Source: a virus. From it: a DNA stretch of 53,242 nt. How positions within the stretch are numbered: position 1 is the stretch's first letter; each line of letters begins with the position of its first letter. Below are positions 26,601 to 33,954 of this stretch, one piece after another. The stretch spans positions 1 through 53,242 of the IMG/VR virus record IMGVR_UViG_3300017788_000033; one strand, 5' to 3'. A program made the translations under genes and the position numbers. The notes under the pieces were generated by a model. The model was not told the origin of the DNA and made no database searches. It saw only the letters and a list, made by a program, of their open reading frames with translations.

Positions 26601-29600
26601 AGTTGCCTTTGATCAATGTCTATAGAGCTAGTGATATTATTGACCTTAGACCTAGAGTTACTCCTTATGACAGTTCACTAACACCTTATTCACCTTTTGA
26701 ATTTTCTGCAAGAAAATTTTTACCAACTACTAATTCTACACCACATAATTTTGCTAAAGATAAAAATCTATTTTTATCATATTCATATTATCTAGGAAGA
26801 ACTGATAAATTATATCTCAATAGATATGGTGAATTTTTTGTTTCAAAGGGAGTACCTTCTTTAAGTCAAATTTCCCCAGAAACAATTGAAAATTCTTTGG
26901 AAATAGCCACTATTACTATGAGACCATATGTTTATGACATTGGAGATGTAACGGTACAGTTGTCTTCACATAAACGATATAGAATGCAAGATATTGCCAG
27001 ACTTGAAGATAGAATAAGAAACATTGAATATTACACGTCATTATCTCTTTTAGAAACTGATACTAAAAATTTAACTCTGAGAGATTCTCAAACTCAATTA
27101 GATAGATTTAAATGTGGATTTCTTGTAGATAATTTTAAATCTGTCCAAACTGGTTCTTTAGGTGATCCGCAACACAAATGTAGTATTGATACTAGGGAAG
27201 GTTTATTGAGACCTCAACATTATACTACTTCCATAGATCTTTTATTGGGATCTGAGGCTGTAATAGGATCATCAAATCTTTCAAATCCAGATGCAGATTT
27301 AAGATTTGTAAAAGATTTGGGAAATCCAAACACTGTTAAAGTTGGTGATATAGTTTGTTTAAAATATACTGATGTTGAGTTTCTTAAAAATACTTTTGCT
27401 ACTAGGAGTGAAAATGTCAATCCATTCCATGTTGTTAACTGGATTGGTGCCATAGAATTAAATCCTGCAACAGATACTTGGATTGAAACGAGGGGAACTA
27501 AAAGGACAGTAGATCAAGAAGGAAATTATACAACTACTATACAGCAATTGGGAGTTGACACTAATACTGGTTTATCACCTATTGATTGGGGAGCTTGGGA
27601 AACTACATGGACTGGTACAAAAGAGGTTGCCAGACAAAATATGGGTAGTTTGTATGTTGGCACAAAAGAAGTATCTAGAAGTACTCGTAGAGGGAGATTT
27701 CAAAAAGGTAGAGGAATTCCAGAAACAACAACTATAAACTATAGAGATCAATATACTAATTTTACAAATGTAACTACACTAACCACTACAAAACAAGCAA
27801 GACAAGGTATTCAGTATAAGGTATCTGAAAGATTTGACTCAGTAAGTTTAGGAACTTTTGTTGTTTCTACTGAAGTAATTCATGTCATGAGGTCTAGAAA
27901 TATTGAATTTATAGCAAGAAGATTAAAACCAAAAACACAGTTATATCCATTCTTTGACAACGTTGATATGAGTAAATACGTTGTTCCAAAACTTATTGAA
28001 ATTCAAATGGAAAGTGGCACTTTTTCTGTTGGAGAAACTGTTACTGGCACAGTAGGAACAACTTCTATAAAATTCAGATTAGCTACTTCGAATCATAAGT
28101 ATGGCCCATATAACCAACCAGATCAAGTTTTTGTAGAAAATCCGTATTCACCAACTCAAAATATACCTTCTTCATATTCAACAACTTCAACTATATTAAA
28201 TGTTGATACTGCTTCTCTAGAATTGCAATCTGCTTCTGGATTTTTTGGAAATATTGTTACTAATATGCAGTTGAAGGGTGAAGTTTCTAAAGCAGTAGCG
28301 AAAATAACTAATGTTAGATTAATTACAGATTCTGCTGGAACTTTAATTGGATCGCTTTATATACCAGATTCAAGACTACAATCTACACCATCTTTTGAAA
28401 CTGGAACAAAAACATTTGTACTTACAACTAGTTCAATTAACACTACAATTGTTGGAGCTACAGATAGTACAGCAGATGCAAAGTTTACATCCTCAGGAAC
28501 TATAAACAATACAGAAGAAGTTACTTTAAGAACCAGAAATGCAAATGTTGAAAGAATTAATAGAACTGAAGAAAGAACTTTAACAAGTGAACAAACGACA
28601 CTTCAAGCTGGCACTTCGTTCGTAAATCGTACCGTAACACAAACAAGATGGGTTGATCCTCTTGCACAATCTTTTGAAGTTCCTGATGAAAATGGAGTAT
28701 TCATTACTAAGTGTGACGTTTTCTTCAGAACAAAGGATACTAATAGTTTACCAGTTACTATGCAAATTAGAACAATGCAAACTGGTTTACCTACAACAAC
28801 TATTATTCCATTTGGTGAAGTTGTTTTAGATCCAAGTCAGGTAAATACATCCGATGACGGAAAAACACCAACAACATTTACCTTCCCTTCACCAGTTTAT
28901 CTTGAGAGTGGAAATTCTTACTGTGTTGTATTGCTTTCTGCTTCAAATGAATATACCGTATGGATTTCTAGAATGGGTGAAGAAGATATAACTACTTTAA
29001 ATTTACAAGAATCTCAAAAAATTGTTGTATCACAACAACCTTTATTGGGTTCATTATTTAAGTCTCAAAATGGTGCAACTTGGGATCCTAGCCAATTGGA
29101 AGATCTAAAACTTACACTTTATAGAGCAAAATTTGTTACTGGTTCATCAACAGTCAGATTTTATAATCCAAAATTAGATATTGGTAACAATCAAGTTGTA
29201 ACTTTAAGACCCAATCCATTGGATTGTATTTCAAAATCAACTTTAATTGGAATGGGTAAAAGTTTAACTTCAACTGAAGTTAGTGGATTAACCCCAGGAA
29301 CTCCAATTTTACAAAGTAACAATACAACATTTATATCAAATTTAAAAAGTGTTGTAGGATCAGTAGGGATTGGTAGCACTCTATTAATAACTTCGGCCGG
29401 AATTGGGTTTACTTCAACATTTAAAACTTATTCTAATGTCAGTTTAGTCCCCATAACTGGTAATGGATTTGGCGCAAAAGTCAATTTAAGTGTTCAAAAT
29501 GGTGTTGCTATTGCCGCTACAGTTTCTATCGGTGGAACTGGATATGCTTATGGTGATTCATTGGAAGTTGTTTATTCTCAAACAGATGGACTAGGAACTA

Positions 29601-31156
29601 ATTTAATTCTCACAATTCCAAACAATGTAGGAATAATTTCTTCTTTCAATTCCTTACTTGTAGATAGAGTACAAGGAACTCTCAATCAAAATTCTGTAGA
29701 TAGTTTGTATTACGTAGGTACTAGTGGAACTTCACTTCTTTCTGGTGCATCAGTAACTACAATAAACGATTTAACTGATGGATTGCATTTTAAAGTAAGT
29801 CACAATAATCATGGAATGTATTCTTCGGTTGATAAAGTAACAATTTCTGGCATAGAACCAGATCAAAAACCTCAAACATTAAAAGCCGCATACAATTCAA
29901 CATCTACAAGTAATATTGTAGTAAGTTCTGTTGGAATTTTTACTAGTTTTGAGAATATTCCAGTTTCTCCATTAAATCCGGGATATATTTTAATTGATAA
30001 TGAAGTAATCAGTTATACTGGAATTATTACGTCTACTAATAGTTTAACTGGAATAACTAGAAATATTGATAATACTATTTCTGGAAGTTATTCTATTGAG
30101 TTTCCAATTTTCAAATATGAATTAAACGGAGTATCTTTAAGAAGAATTAATAAAACTCATAATTTATCAGATACAGATTTAATAACATATCCGACAGATT
30201 TGGATTATTATTATGTTAAAGTTGGAATGAGTAGTAGGGGTATTGATAGAACTCCAGGAAATGCTCTAGGATATCCTGCTTTATATTTTAATGATGATAA
30301 ATCCTGTGGATCATATGACACTGTTCCATTAATGGGATCTCCAAAAGGACCTAAAGCTACTCAAAATATACCATTTAACGTAATTAGGCCCAATTTTCAA
30401 ACATTATTACCACAAAAGACTTCCATATCAGCAAAAGCAAGGACTTTTAGCGGATCTTCTCCAGATAGCGATTTAACACCATTCTTAGATCAGGGATTTG
30501 TTGATGTTTCTTTAAATTCAAATAATGAATTCAATTCTCCCAGAATAATCGGTTCTCAAGTAAATGAAGATGCGTATTTGGCTAATTTTCCTGGTAAAAA
30601 ATCTTTTACAATGGAATTAACTTTAACAACCGATGATGAAAAAGTTTCTCCAATGATTGATTTGGATAGAGTAAATTTAATTACTGTTGCAAATAGAATT
30701 AATTCAAAAGTTACAAATTATGCTACTGATGAAAGAATAAATTCTTTAACTGATGATCCAACAGCAGCAACTTACTTGAGTAATATTGTAATTCTGGATA
30801 AGGTTGCAGATAATTTGAAAGTATTTTTCGATGCATATAGACATTCTACCAATGACATTAGAGTTTGTTATAGAATTTTTAGAAGTGATTCTCCAGTAGA
30901 TTCTCAACTTTGGCAATTATTCCCTGGTTATGATAATTTGGATATAAACTCTCAAGTAATTAATCAAAATAATAATAATGGAAGACCTGATAGAAGAGTA
31001 TTGAGTTCAAACACTGAGGATAATTTTAATTCTTATGAATTTACTGCATCAAATTTACCACAATTCAATGGATTCCAAATAAAAATTTTAATGTCTGGTA
31101 CTAATTCAGCATTTGTACCAAAAATTAGAGATTTTAGAGTTATTGCAACTATTTAA
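23642..31156 (+). CDS. DUF4815-type giant virion protein, 2504 aa
   Basis: The N-terminus (NTNLNTSPYFDDFDPRKNYQ, then FKPGTPIQARELTTLQSILQNQVEKFG, about 3-60) is the hallmark of DUF4815-containing cyanophage structural proteins, with the conserved IEEGVYFIRGFFVDV (about 187-201) and 'AYVKGYEVET' (about 361-370) of that domain. A helical region near 1105-1160 (QDIARLEDRIRNIEYYTSLSLLE) follows. From about residue 1670, WVDPLAQSFEVP begins a jelly-roll-like segment with 'LESGNSYCVVLLSASNEYTVW'. A GxGY module (about 1910-1980) and an 'IDNEVISYTG...GITRNIDNT' module (about 2085-2150) lie further on. Its position after gene 8 is where T4 has genes 9 and 10, so it probably forms the outer baseplate. 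Function is inferred. Confidence 0.8.
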   Translation: MAQNTNLNTSPYFDDFDPRKNYQRVLFKPGTPIQARELTTLQSILQNQVEKFGKHFFKEGSVVIPGNIAYDSEYTCVQIDPTHLSIPVSTYISNLVGKQIKGETSGVTAKVVNYIISEESENNNFTLYIKYQSSSENDFSGNTFVDGENLIALETIDYGLGVIRLESSFATSIISNSVATGSAIKIEEGVYFIRGFFVDVFPQTVILDQYSNLPSYRIGLSIFEDIAVPSQSNQDLFDNARGFSNFAAPGADRLRIVATLIKKSIDDFNDENFVELLRIENGIIKKVTKKEDTPSLITDELARRTSDESGDYYVKPFRVIAKESLNNKIGNNGVYNPRQLTKQGNIPSDDLLTLQISPGKAYVKGYEVETLITVNADLEKPRTTETVKDITVPFSLGNQVEVNNVYGSVPVGFGSSSQVTLYSQRTVTPGLPSGIPIGVGRVYDLKLKNSQYENATTVFEGSVFDLQTYTYLTLNTTITLSTPAFVQGKNTSASGYLVSNVTNSNQVILYQVSGNFSVGEQLKIDGQDVSRTIVNVRDYNLGDIRQVVGYVGSTTSFTADTIISTGIPLAPQGTSFTISAGSGGISTVTTSTSTFGVGINTGDIFVYTKSGETVPTYNRVTSISASAKSITVQSTPSVVGVNSGGLPTSSITVSDLVKGISTLVNTRESFFFAELENSNIENVDISEGEIVYRKSYPVTISSNGLTSTLETDTNITLEQFDEEDYSLVFDDGTIETLTSGQFTITSGRTLTLVNLSQNGPATLTVTLRKRRLKSRKKIYNKCAVLDVRSSSTPLSGIGSTTIEDGLTYSPYYGTRVQDERISLNVPDVIFVSGVFESSDSNDAELPKLEIVNLNANILNAIKGEIIYGETSNTMALFVSTNGTNQVEFVYINENTFVQGEKILFYESNVTAEISLLIEGDRNIVSDFIFESGQTLEIADFSSLRRKSGVTAPTKRLKIVYNHYYIDPNDDGDFVTVSSYDRERYSNELPLINVYRASDIIDLRPRVTPYDSSLTPYSPFEFSARKFLPTTNSTPHNFAKDKNLFLSYSYYLGRTDKLYLNRYGEFFVSKGVPSLSQISPETIENSLEIATITMRPYVYDIGDVTVQLSSHKRYRMQDIARLEDRIRNIEYYTSLSLLETDTKNLTLRDSQTQLDRFKCGFLVDNFKSVQTGSLGDPQHKCSIDTREGLLRPQHYTTSIDLLLGSEAVIGSSNLSNPDADLRFVKDLGNPNTVKVGDIVCLKYTDVEFLKNTFATRSENVNPFHVVNWIGAIELNPATDTWIETRGTKRTVDQEGNYTTTIQQLGVDTNTGLSPIDWGAWETTWTGTKEVARQNMGSLYVGTKEVSRSTRRGRFQKGRGIPETTTINYRDQYTNFTNVTTLTTTKQARQGIQYKVSERFDSVSLGTFVVSTEVIHVMRSRNIEFIARRLKPKTQLYPFFDNVDMSKYVVPKLIEIQMESGTFSVGETVTGTVGTTSIKFRLATSNHKYGPYNQPDQVFVENPYSPTQNIPSSYSTTSTILNVDTASLELQSASGFFGNIVTNMQLKGEVSKAVAKITNVRLITDSAGTLIGSLYIPDSRLQSTPSFETGTKTFVLTTSSINTTIVGATDSTADAKFTSSGTINNTEEVTLRTRNANVERINRTEERTLTSEQTTLQAGTSFVNRTVTQTRWVDPLAQSFEVPDENGVFITKCDVFFRTKDTNSLPVTMQIRTMQTGLPTTTIIPFGEVVLDPSQVNTSDDGKTPTTFTFPSPVYLESGNSYCVVLLSASNEYTVWISRMGEEDITTLNLQESQKIVVSQQPLLGSLFKSQNGATWDPSQLEDLKLTLYRAKFVTGSSTVRFYNPKLDIGNNQVVTLRPNPLDCISKSTLIGMGKSLTSTEVSGLTPGTPILQSNNTTFISNLKSVVGSVGIGSTLLITSAGIGFTSTFKTYSNVSLVPITGNGFGAKVNLSVQNGVAIAATVSIGGTGYAYGDSLEVVYSQTDGLGTNLILTIPNNVGIISSFNSLLVDRVQGTLNQNSVDSLYYVGTSGTSLLSGASVTTINDLTDGLHFKVSHNNHGMYSSVDKVTISGIEPDQKPQTLKAAYNSTSTSNIVVSSVGIFTSFENIPVSPLNPGYILIDNEVISYTGIITSTNSLTGITRNIDNTISGSYSIEFPIFKYELNGVSLRRINKTHNLSDTDLITYPTDLDYYYVKVGMSSRGIDRTPGNALGYPALYFNDDKSCGSYDTVPLMGSPKGPKATQNIPFNVIRPNFQTLLPQKTSISAKARTFSGSSPDSDLTPFLDQGFVDVSLNSNNEFNSPRIIGSQVNEDAYLANFPGKKSFTMELTLTTDDEKVSPMIDLDRVNLITVANRINSKVTNYATDERINSLTDDPTAATYLSNIVILDKVADNLKVFFDAYRHSTNDIRVCYRIFRSDSPVDSQLWQLFPGYDNLDINSQVINQNNNNGRPDRRVLSSNTEDNFNSYEFTASNLPQFNGFQIKILMSGTNSAFVPKIRDFRVIATI

Positions 31157-31161
31157 AAACT

Positions 31162-31407
31162 ATGAGTTTAATACCGGTGGAAGGAAACAAAGGATTATTT
31201 CGTGACAAAGATTCTAGTGCTATTTTAAATTGTTCTGAATCTGATTATGAAAGATATTTGCAATTGAAAAATGTTAAGATAAAAGAAGCTGTTAAATTAA
31301 ATGAAATTACAGAAAAAATTGATGAAATTGATAAATTAAAGTCTGATGTAAATGAAATAAAAGAGATGATGAAATTTATTATTAAAAAATTGGACTCGGA
31401 CTCATAA
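31162..31407 (+). CDS. Small coiled-coil protein, 81 aa
   Basis: An 81-residue, Lys/Glu-rich protein starting five bases after the DUF4815 gene. Residues about 1-30 contain 'GLFRDKDSSAILNCSESDYERYL'. Residues about 35-81 form a heptad-like helix (KLNEITEKIDEIDKLKSDV, then NEIKEMMKFIIKKL), probably a coiled coil. Similar small coiled-coil proteins lie among the structural genes of T4-like cyanophages, but the function is not known to me. The late promoter for the next gene overlaps its stop codon. Confidence 0.7.
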   Translation: MSLIPVEGNKGLFRDKDSSAILNCSESDYERYLQLKNVKIKEAVKLNEITEKIDEIDKLKSDVNEIKEMMKFIIKKLDSDS

Positions 31408-31410
31408 ATA
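31403..31410 (+). promoter_or_regulatory. T4-like late promoter, CATAAATA
   Basis: CATAAATA overlaps the TAA of the 81-aa gene and ends 21 bases before the ATG at 31432. Confidence 0.55.
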
Positions 31411-31431
31411 CTTAAAAAACGGATTCCAATA

Positions 31432-31764
31432 ATGGCGGCAAGGAATGTAAACTTAGTTCTTGAACAAGGGGTTGACTTTCAAGCCACCTTTACAATCAGG
31501 AATACTAATAACGCACCATTAAATTTAACAGGATATACTGGAATTTCTTCAATTAGAAAACATCCAACATCTTCTACTGCATATCCTCTAACTCTTTCTT
31601 TTGTAGATAGATTGAATGGAAAAATCGCGGTTTCTATGGGTTACACTGCAACTGATTCAATTGAGGGTGGTCGTTATGTTTATGATGTTATTCTTATTTC
31701 TCCTAATTCTTATAGAACCAGAGCTGTTCAAGGAAACGTTCTGGTAACTCCAGGAGTATCATAA
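31432..31764 (+). CDS. Small beta-rich virion protein, 110 aa
   Basis: A 110-residue protein with an alternating hydrophobic pattern suggesting an all-beta, Ig-like or BppU-like fold: 'NLVLEQGVDFQATFTIRN...LNLTGYTGISSIRK' at the start and 'GGRYVYDVILIS....TRAVQGNVLVTPGV' at the end. That order resembles phage receptor-binding/upper-baseplate N-terminal domains, but this rests on pattern only. The gene overlaps the next by one base (TAATG), so the 110- and 225-aa proteins are coupled and may assemble together. A late promoter precedes it. Confidence 0.65.
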   Translation: MAARNVNLVLEQGVDFQATFTIRNTNNAPLNLTGYTGISSIRKHPTSSTAYPLTLSFVDRLNGKIAVSMGYTATDSIEGGRYVYDVILISPNSYRTRAVQGNVLVTPGVS

Positions 31765-32441
31765 TGACAGATTACTTAGTAACTTTAAACGAGCCAGGGC
31801 CCTATAGAATTGGTGTTGACTATGAAATTCCTACAAAATCAATTCAATATGGAAACATAATTCTTGACAATATAAATTCTCAATTTACCGGAACAGCACA
31901 TACTTTTGGTTTAGCTACAACCGGTTCTTCATATGTTCCAATTAATGATCAACAATTAATTGTAGTAAAGAATAATCTTGTAATGGAACCCATTGAAGAT
32001 TATACAACATCTACCAATAATATAATATTTACAGTAGCTCCAAATCCAGGAGATGACGTTTTTATTATTGCTCTTGCTACTACTGCCGATTTAACCAGAA
32101 CAATTAACTATGTTGTTGATAGTGGTTCTATTGCAATGTTGGTTGGTAATAAAGGTTCCGTAACTCTTGATGTAAGTGGAATTATAGAATCACTAACTAT
32201 TCTTTCTGATCAACAAGGAGATTTGACATTAGATATTAAAAAATCAAATTACTCCAACTTTCCAACATTTGCATCTATAGTTGGGGGAGTATATCCACAA
32301 ATGACCAATTCCAGAAAAGTAAAAGATGATGTACTAAATAATTGGGACACATCAATAGTTTCTGGAGATATCCTGACGTTTGATGTTATATCGGTGAACA
32401 ATATTAATAGGTTTCTAATCTCTTTAAAATTAAAATTATAA
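31764..32441 (+). CDS. Beta-rich virion structural protein, 225 aa
   Basis: A 225-residue protein with a fibre-like layout. The N-terminal part (about 15-115) contains 'GVDYEIPTKSIQYGNIILDNI' and 'EPIEDYTTSTNNIIFTVAPNPGDDVFIIALA', a fold often found after phage tail-fibre shafts. The C-terminal part (about 120-225) contains 'GSVTLDVSGIIESLTILSDQQGDLTLDIKKSNYSNFPTF' and 'GDILTFDVISVNNINRFLISLKL', a beta-sandwich pattern seen in several phage and bacterial surface proteins. Probably a virion component near the baseplate or fibres. Coupled to the 110-aa gene upstream. Confidence 0.65.
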   Translation: MTDYLVTLNEPGPYRIGVDYEIPTKSIQYGNIILDNINSQFTGTAHTFGLATTGSSYVPINDQQLIVVKNNLVMEPIEDYTTSTNNIIFTVAPNPGDDVFIIALATTADLTRTINYVVDSGSIAMLVGNKGSVTLDVSGIIESLTILSDQQGDLTLDIKKSNYSNFPTFASIVGGVYPQMTNSRKVKDDVLNNWDTSIVSGDILTFDVISVNNINRFLISLKLKL

Positions 32442-32444
32442 ATA
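32437..32444 (+). promoter_or_regulatory. Late promoter, exact TATAAATA
   Basis: TATAAATA, identical to the T4 late consensus, overlaps the end of the 225-aa gene and lies 43 bases before the ATG at 32488. The leader that follows carries the element at 32456-32470 shared with the fibre gene. Confidence 0.65.
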
Positions 32445-32455
32445 AAGATAGTTAT

Positions 32456-32470
32456 CAAACGTCACTAAGT
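32456..32470 (+). promoter_or_regulatory. Shared leader element, copy 1
   Basis: CAAACGTCACTAAGT lies 19 bases after the promoter core. A near-identical sequence (AACCGTCATTAAGT, 12 of 14 matching) lies at the same distance from the promoter of the fibre gene at 39370-39384. Its function is unknown. Confidence 0.45.
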
Positions 32471-32487
32471 TGTACGGAGTTGTTTAA

Positions 32488-33495
32488 ATGGCACTTTTAG
32501 TTCCCAATATTGGAGAAATTGAATCACTAAGGTATTTGATTGCCCAAAATAATCATACCGCTTCTTTGTCTGATCAATCTCCTAGAAACCTTGTTCTCAA
32601 ACTCTTCACTAGTAATACGACTCCAGCAGAATCGGATGTTCCTTCCGCTACTGCTTATTATGAGCCATATGGAGTTGGTAATACTAATGCATATGGATAT
32701 GCACCAAGCACTGGTTATCCATATTGTGTAAATAATAGATCTGATCAAGTTTATACCTCACAAACGGGCATTCTTCTTAATGGTTCACGTTGGAGAATTA
32801 ACAACGTAGGTTCTGGTACAACTGCAACTTATCCAGAACAAACCTTTACATTCACCGGAGATGCTGGTGATGTATATGGTTATTATGTAACCAGAGCAAA
32901 CAACATGCCTGTTGCTGTTCAGGGTGAAGTGCATGGTGCCAATGTCGGTGTGGGTACTACAGTGTCTAAGGGAGATAATACTGATCCAGTTATTGGAGTT
33001 ATTGGAAATCAATATATTACAATTGACCCAGACCAAAGCGTTGATGATTTAACTCTTGGAATGATTGTTGGTGGTAATGCTGGAATTCAAACCGGAACAC
33101 AAGTTATCGGTATTGATAGAGCTCTCAAAGTTGTCTATCTAGATAAGGCTCTTATTGATAACATCCAGGTTGCTACCGACCCAAGTGTAACCTTTAGTTA
33201 TGGAAAAATTGTTGTCACTGGCCACCAACTCGTAGCAGGAGATGTTCTTTATATTGCTGCTGGTACAGGCAATACAACTTTAAGTTCTGGAACATACACA
33301 GTATTCAGCGTCCCAAATGCTAATGAGTTCTATACTACACCATCTCTAACTGCAACTTCAAATGGAGTCGCTGGATTAAATACTGCAACTCTTTACAGCT
33401 CAATCATGTATGCTGAAAGATTCACAAATGGTCCTTACAGCATTCAGAACAATGGAGACCAAATTAAGATTACTCTTAACGTTGCTCTTGACTGA
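32488..33495 (+). CDS. Virion structural protein, 335 aa
   Basis: A 335-residue protein with a T4-like cyanophage structural layout but no named family that I can assign. The N-terminal region (MALLVPNIGEIESLRYLIAQN, then SPRNLVLKLFTSNTTPAESD) is typical of a phage virion domain with predicted early helix and strands. 'TYPEQTFTFTGDAGDVYGYYVTRANN' (about 112-137) follows. The C-terminal half has HxxxGDVLYIAAG-type beta modules like those in the giant proteins (GKIVVTGHQLVAGDVLYIAAG at about 240-260). Base use is less AT-rich than in the large neighbours, suggesting strong expression. It has its own late promoter and is followed by a strong terminator. Confidence 0.75.
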   Translation: MALLVPNIGEIESLRYLIAQNNHTASLSDQSPRNLVLKLFTSNTTPAESDVPSATAYYEPYGVGNTNAYGYAPSTGYPYCVNNRSDQVYTSQTGILLNGSRWRINNVGSGTTATYPEQTFTFTGDAGDVYGYYVTRANNMPVAVQGEVHGANVGVGTTVSKGDNTDPVIGVIGNQYITIDPDQSVDDLTLGMIVGGNAGIQTGTQVIGIDRALKVVYLDKALIDNIQVATDPSVTFSYGKIVVTGHQLVAGDVLYIAAGTGNTTLSSGTYTVFSVPNANEFYTTPSLTATSNGVAGLNTATLYSSIMYAERFTNGPYSIQNNGDQIKITLNVALD

Positions 33496-33498
33496 TAT

Positions 33499-33509
33499 CT
33501 AAATAAATA
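33499..33509 (+). promoter_or_regulatory. Double late promoter core just before a terminator
   Basis: CTAAATAAATA contains both CTAAATA (33499-33505) and ATAAATA (33503-33509). It starts only 16 bases before the terminator stem at 33525, so transcription from it would meet the terminator almost at once. Confidence 0.4.
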
Positions 33510-33524
33510 TATCATTGAATTTTT

Positions 33525-33556
33525 GGGGATTGTGTATAAACAGTCCCCCTTTTTTA
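33525..33556 (+). terminator. Intrinsic terminator after the 335-aa gene
   Basis: GGGGATTGT (33525-33533) pairs with ACAGTCCCC (33540-33548) through nine pairs, one a G-U, around a 6-base loop. It is followed by CTTTTTTATT. It ends transcription after the 335-aa virion gene and precludes an alternative start inside it for the next gene. Confidence 0.8.
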
Positions 33557-33582
33557 TTAGTAAATCACATTGTCGTGAACAG

Positions 33583-33954
33583 ATGAATATTTACAAGTAT
33601 AATTCATCTACTATTAATGAGTATTCCCAAGAAGATTTTGGATTCATATGTGAATCTTCTAGGGAAGTGGATGACTGTGGAAATTTATCGGATACTAATA
33701 CATCTATTGAAAATTTTTATTATATAGATTGTTCAAAAACTTTATATCCATTTGGTGGAATAAAATTAAAGTCTAAAAAAGTCAAATATTCAATTGATTT
33801 AATTATTGGTAAAAAATATTTAGATATCAATAAGAAGTCAATAGTTCTTCAAGGAATTATAATCCGTTGGATTGGATTTAGTGTTATTTTTCAATTGTCA
33901 AATGATTCACAAAGAAAAGTAATACCTGATGTATCTGGTGGAGGTGCATTGTGA
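33583..33954 (+). CDS. Hypothetical protein, 123 aa
   Basis: A 123-residue protein of unknown function. I chose the ATG at 33583 because the longer in-frame start at 33523 lies inside the terminator. It contains 'QEDFGFICESSREVDDCGNL', 'YPFGGIKLKS' and a C-terminal strand-rich half ending 'PDVSGGGAL'. The motifs 'DFGFI' and 'PFGGI' resemble the 'DYGLIT ... PFG' signature of the repeats in the 1798-aa protein that follows, so it may be a detached repeat-like unit of the same fold. Its TGA overlaps the GTG start of that gene, with GGAGGTG as ribosome binding site, so the two are coupled. Confidence 0.65.
   Translation: MNIYKYNSSTINEYSQEDFGFICESSREVDDCGNLSDTNTSIENFYYIDCSKTLYPFGGIKLKSKKVKYSIDLIIGKKYLDINKKSIVLQGIIIRWIGFSVIFQLSNDSQRKVIPDVSGGGAL

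Noticed and set aside
33523-33582. Longer TTG start for the 123-aa gene
   Set aside because: It lies in the terminator stem and U-tract; the ATG at 33583 is downstream of it.
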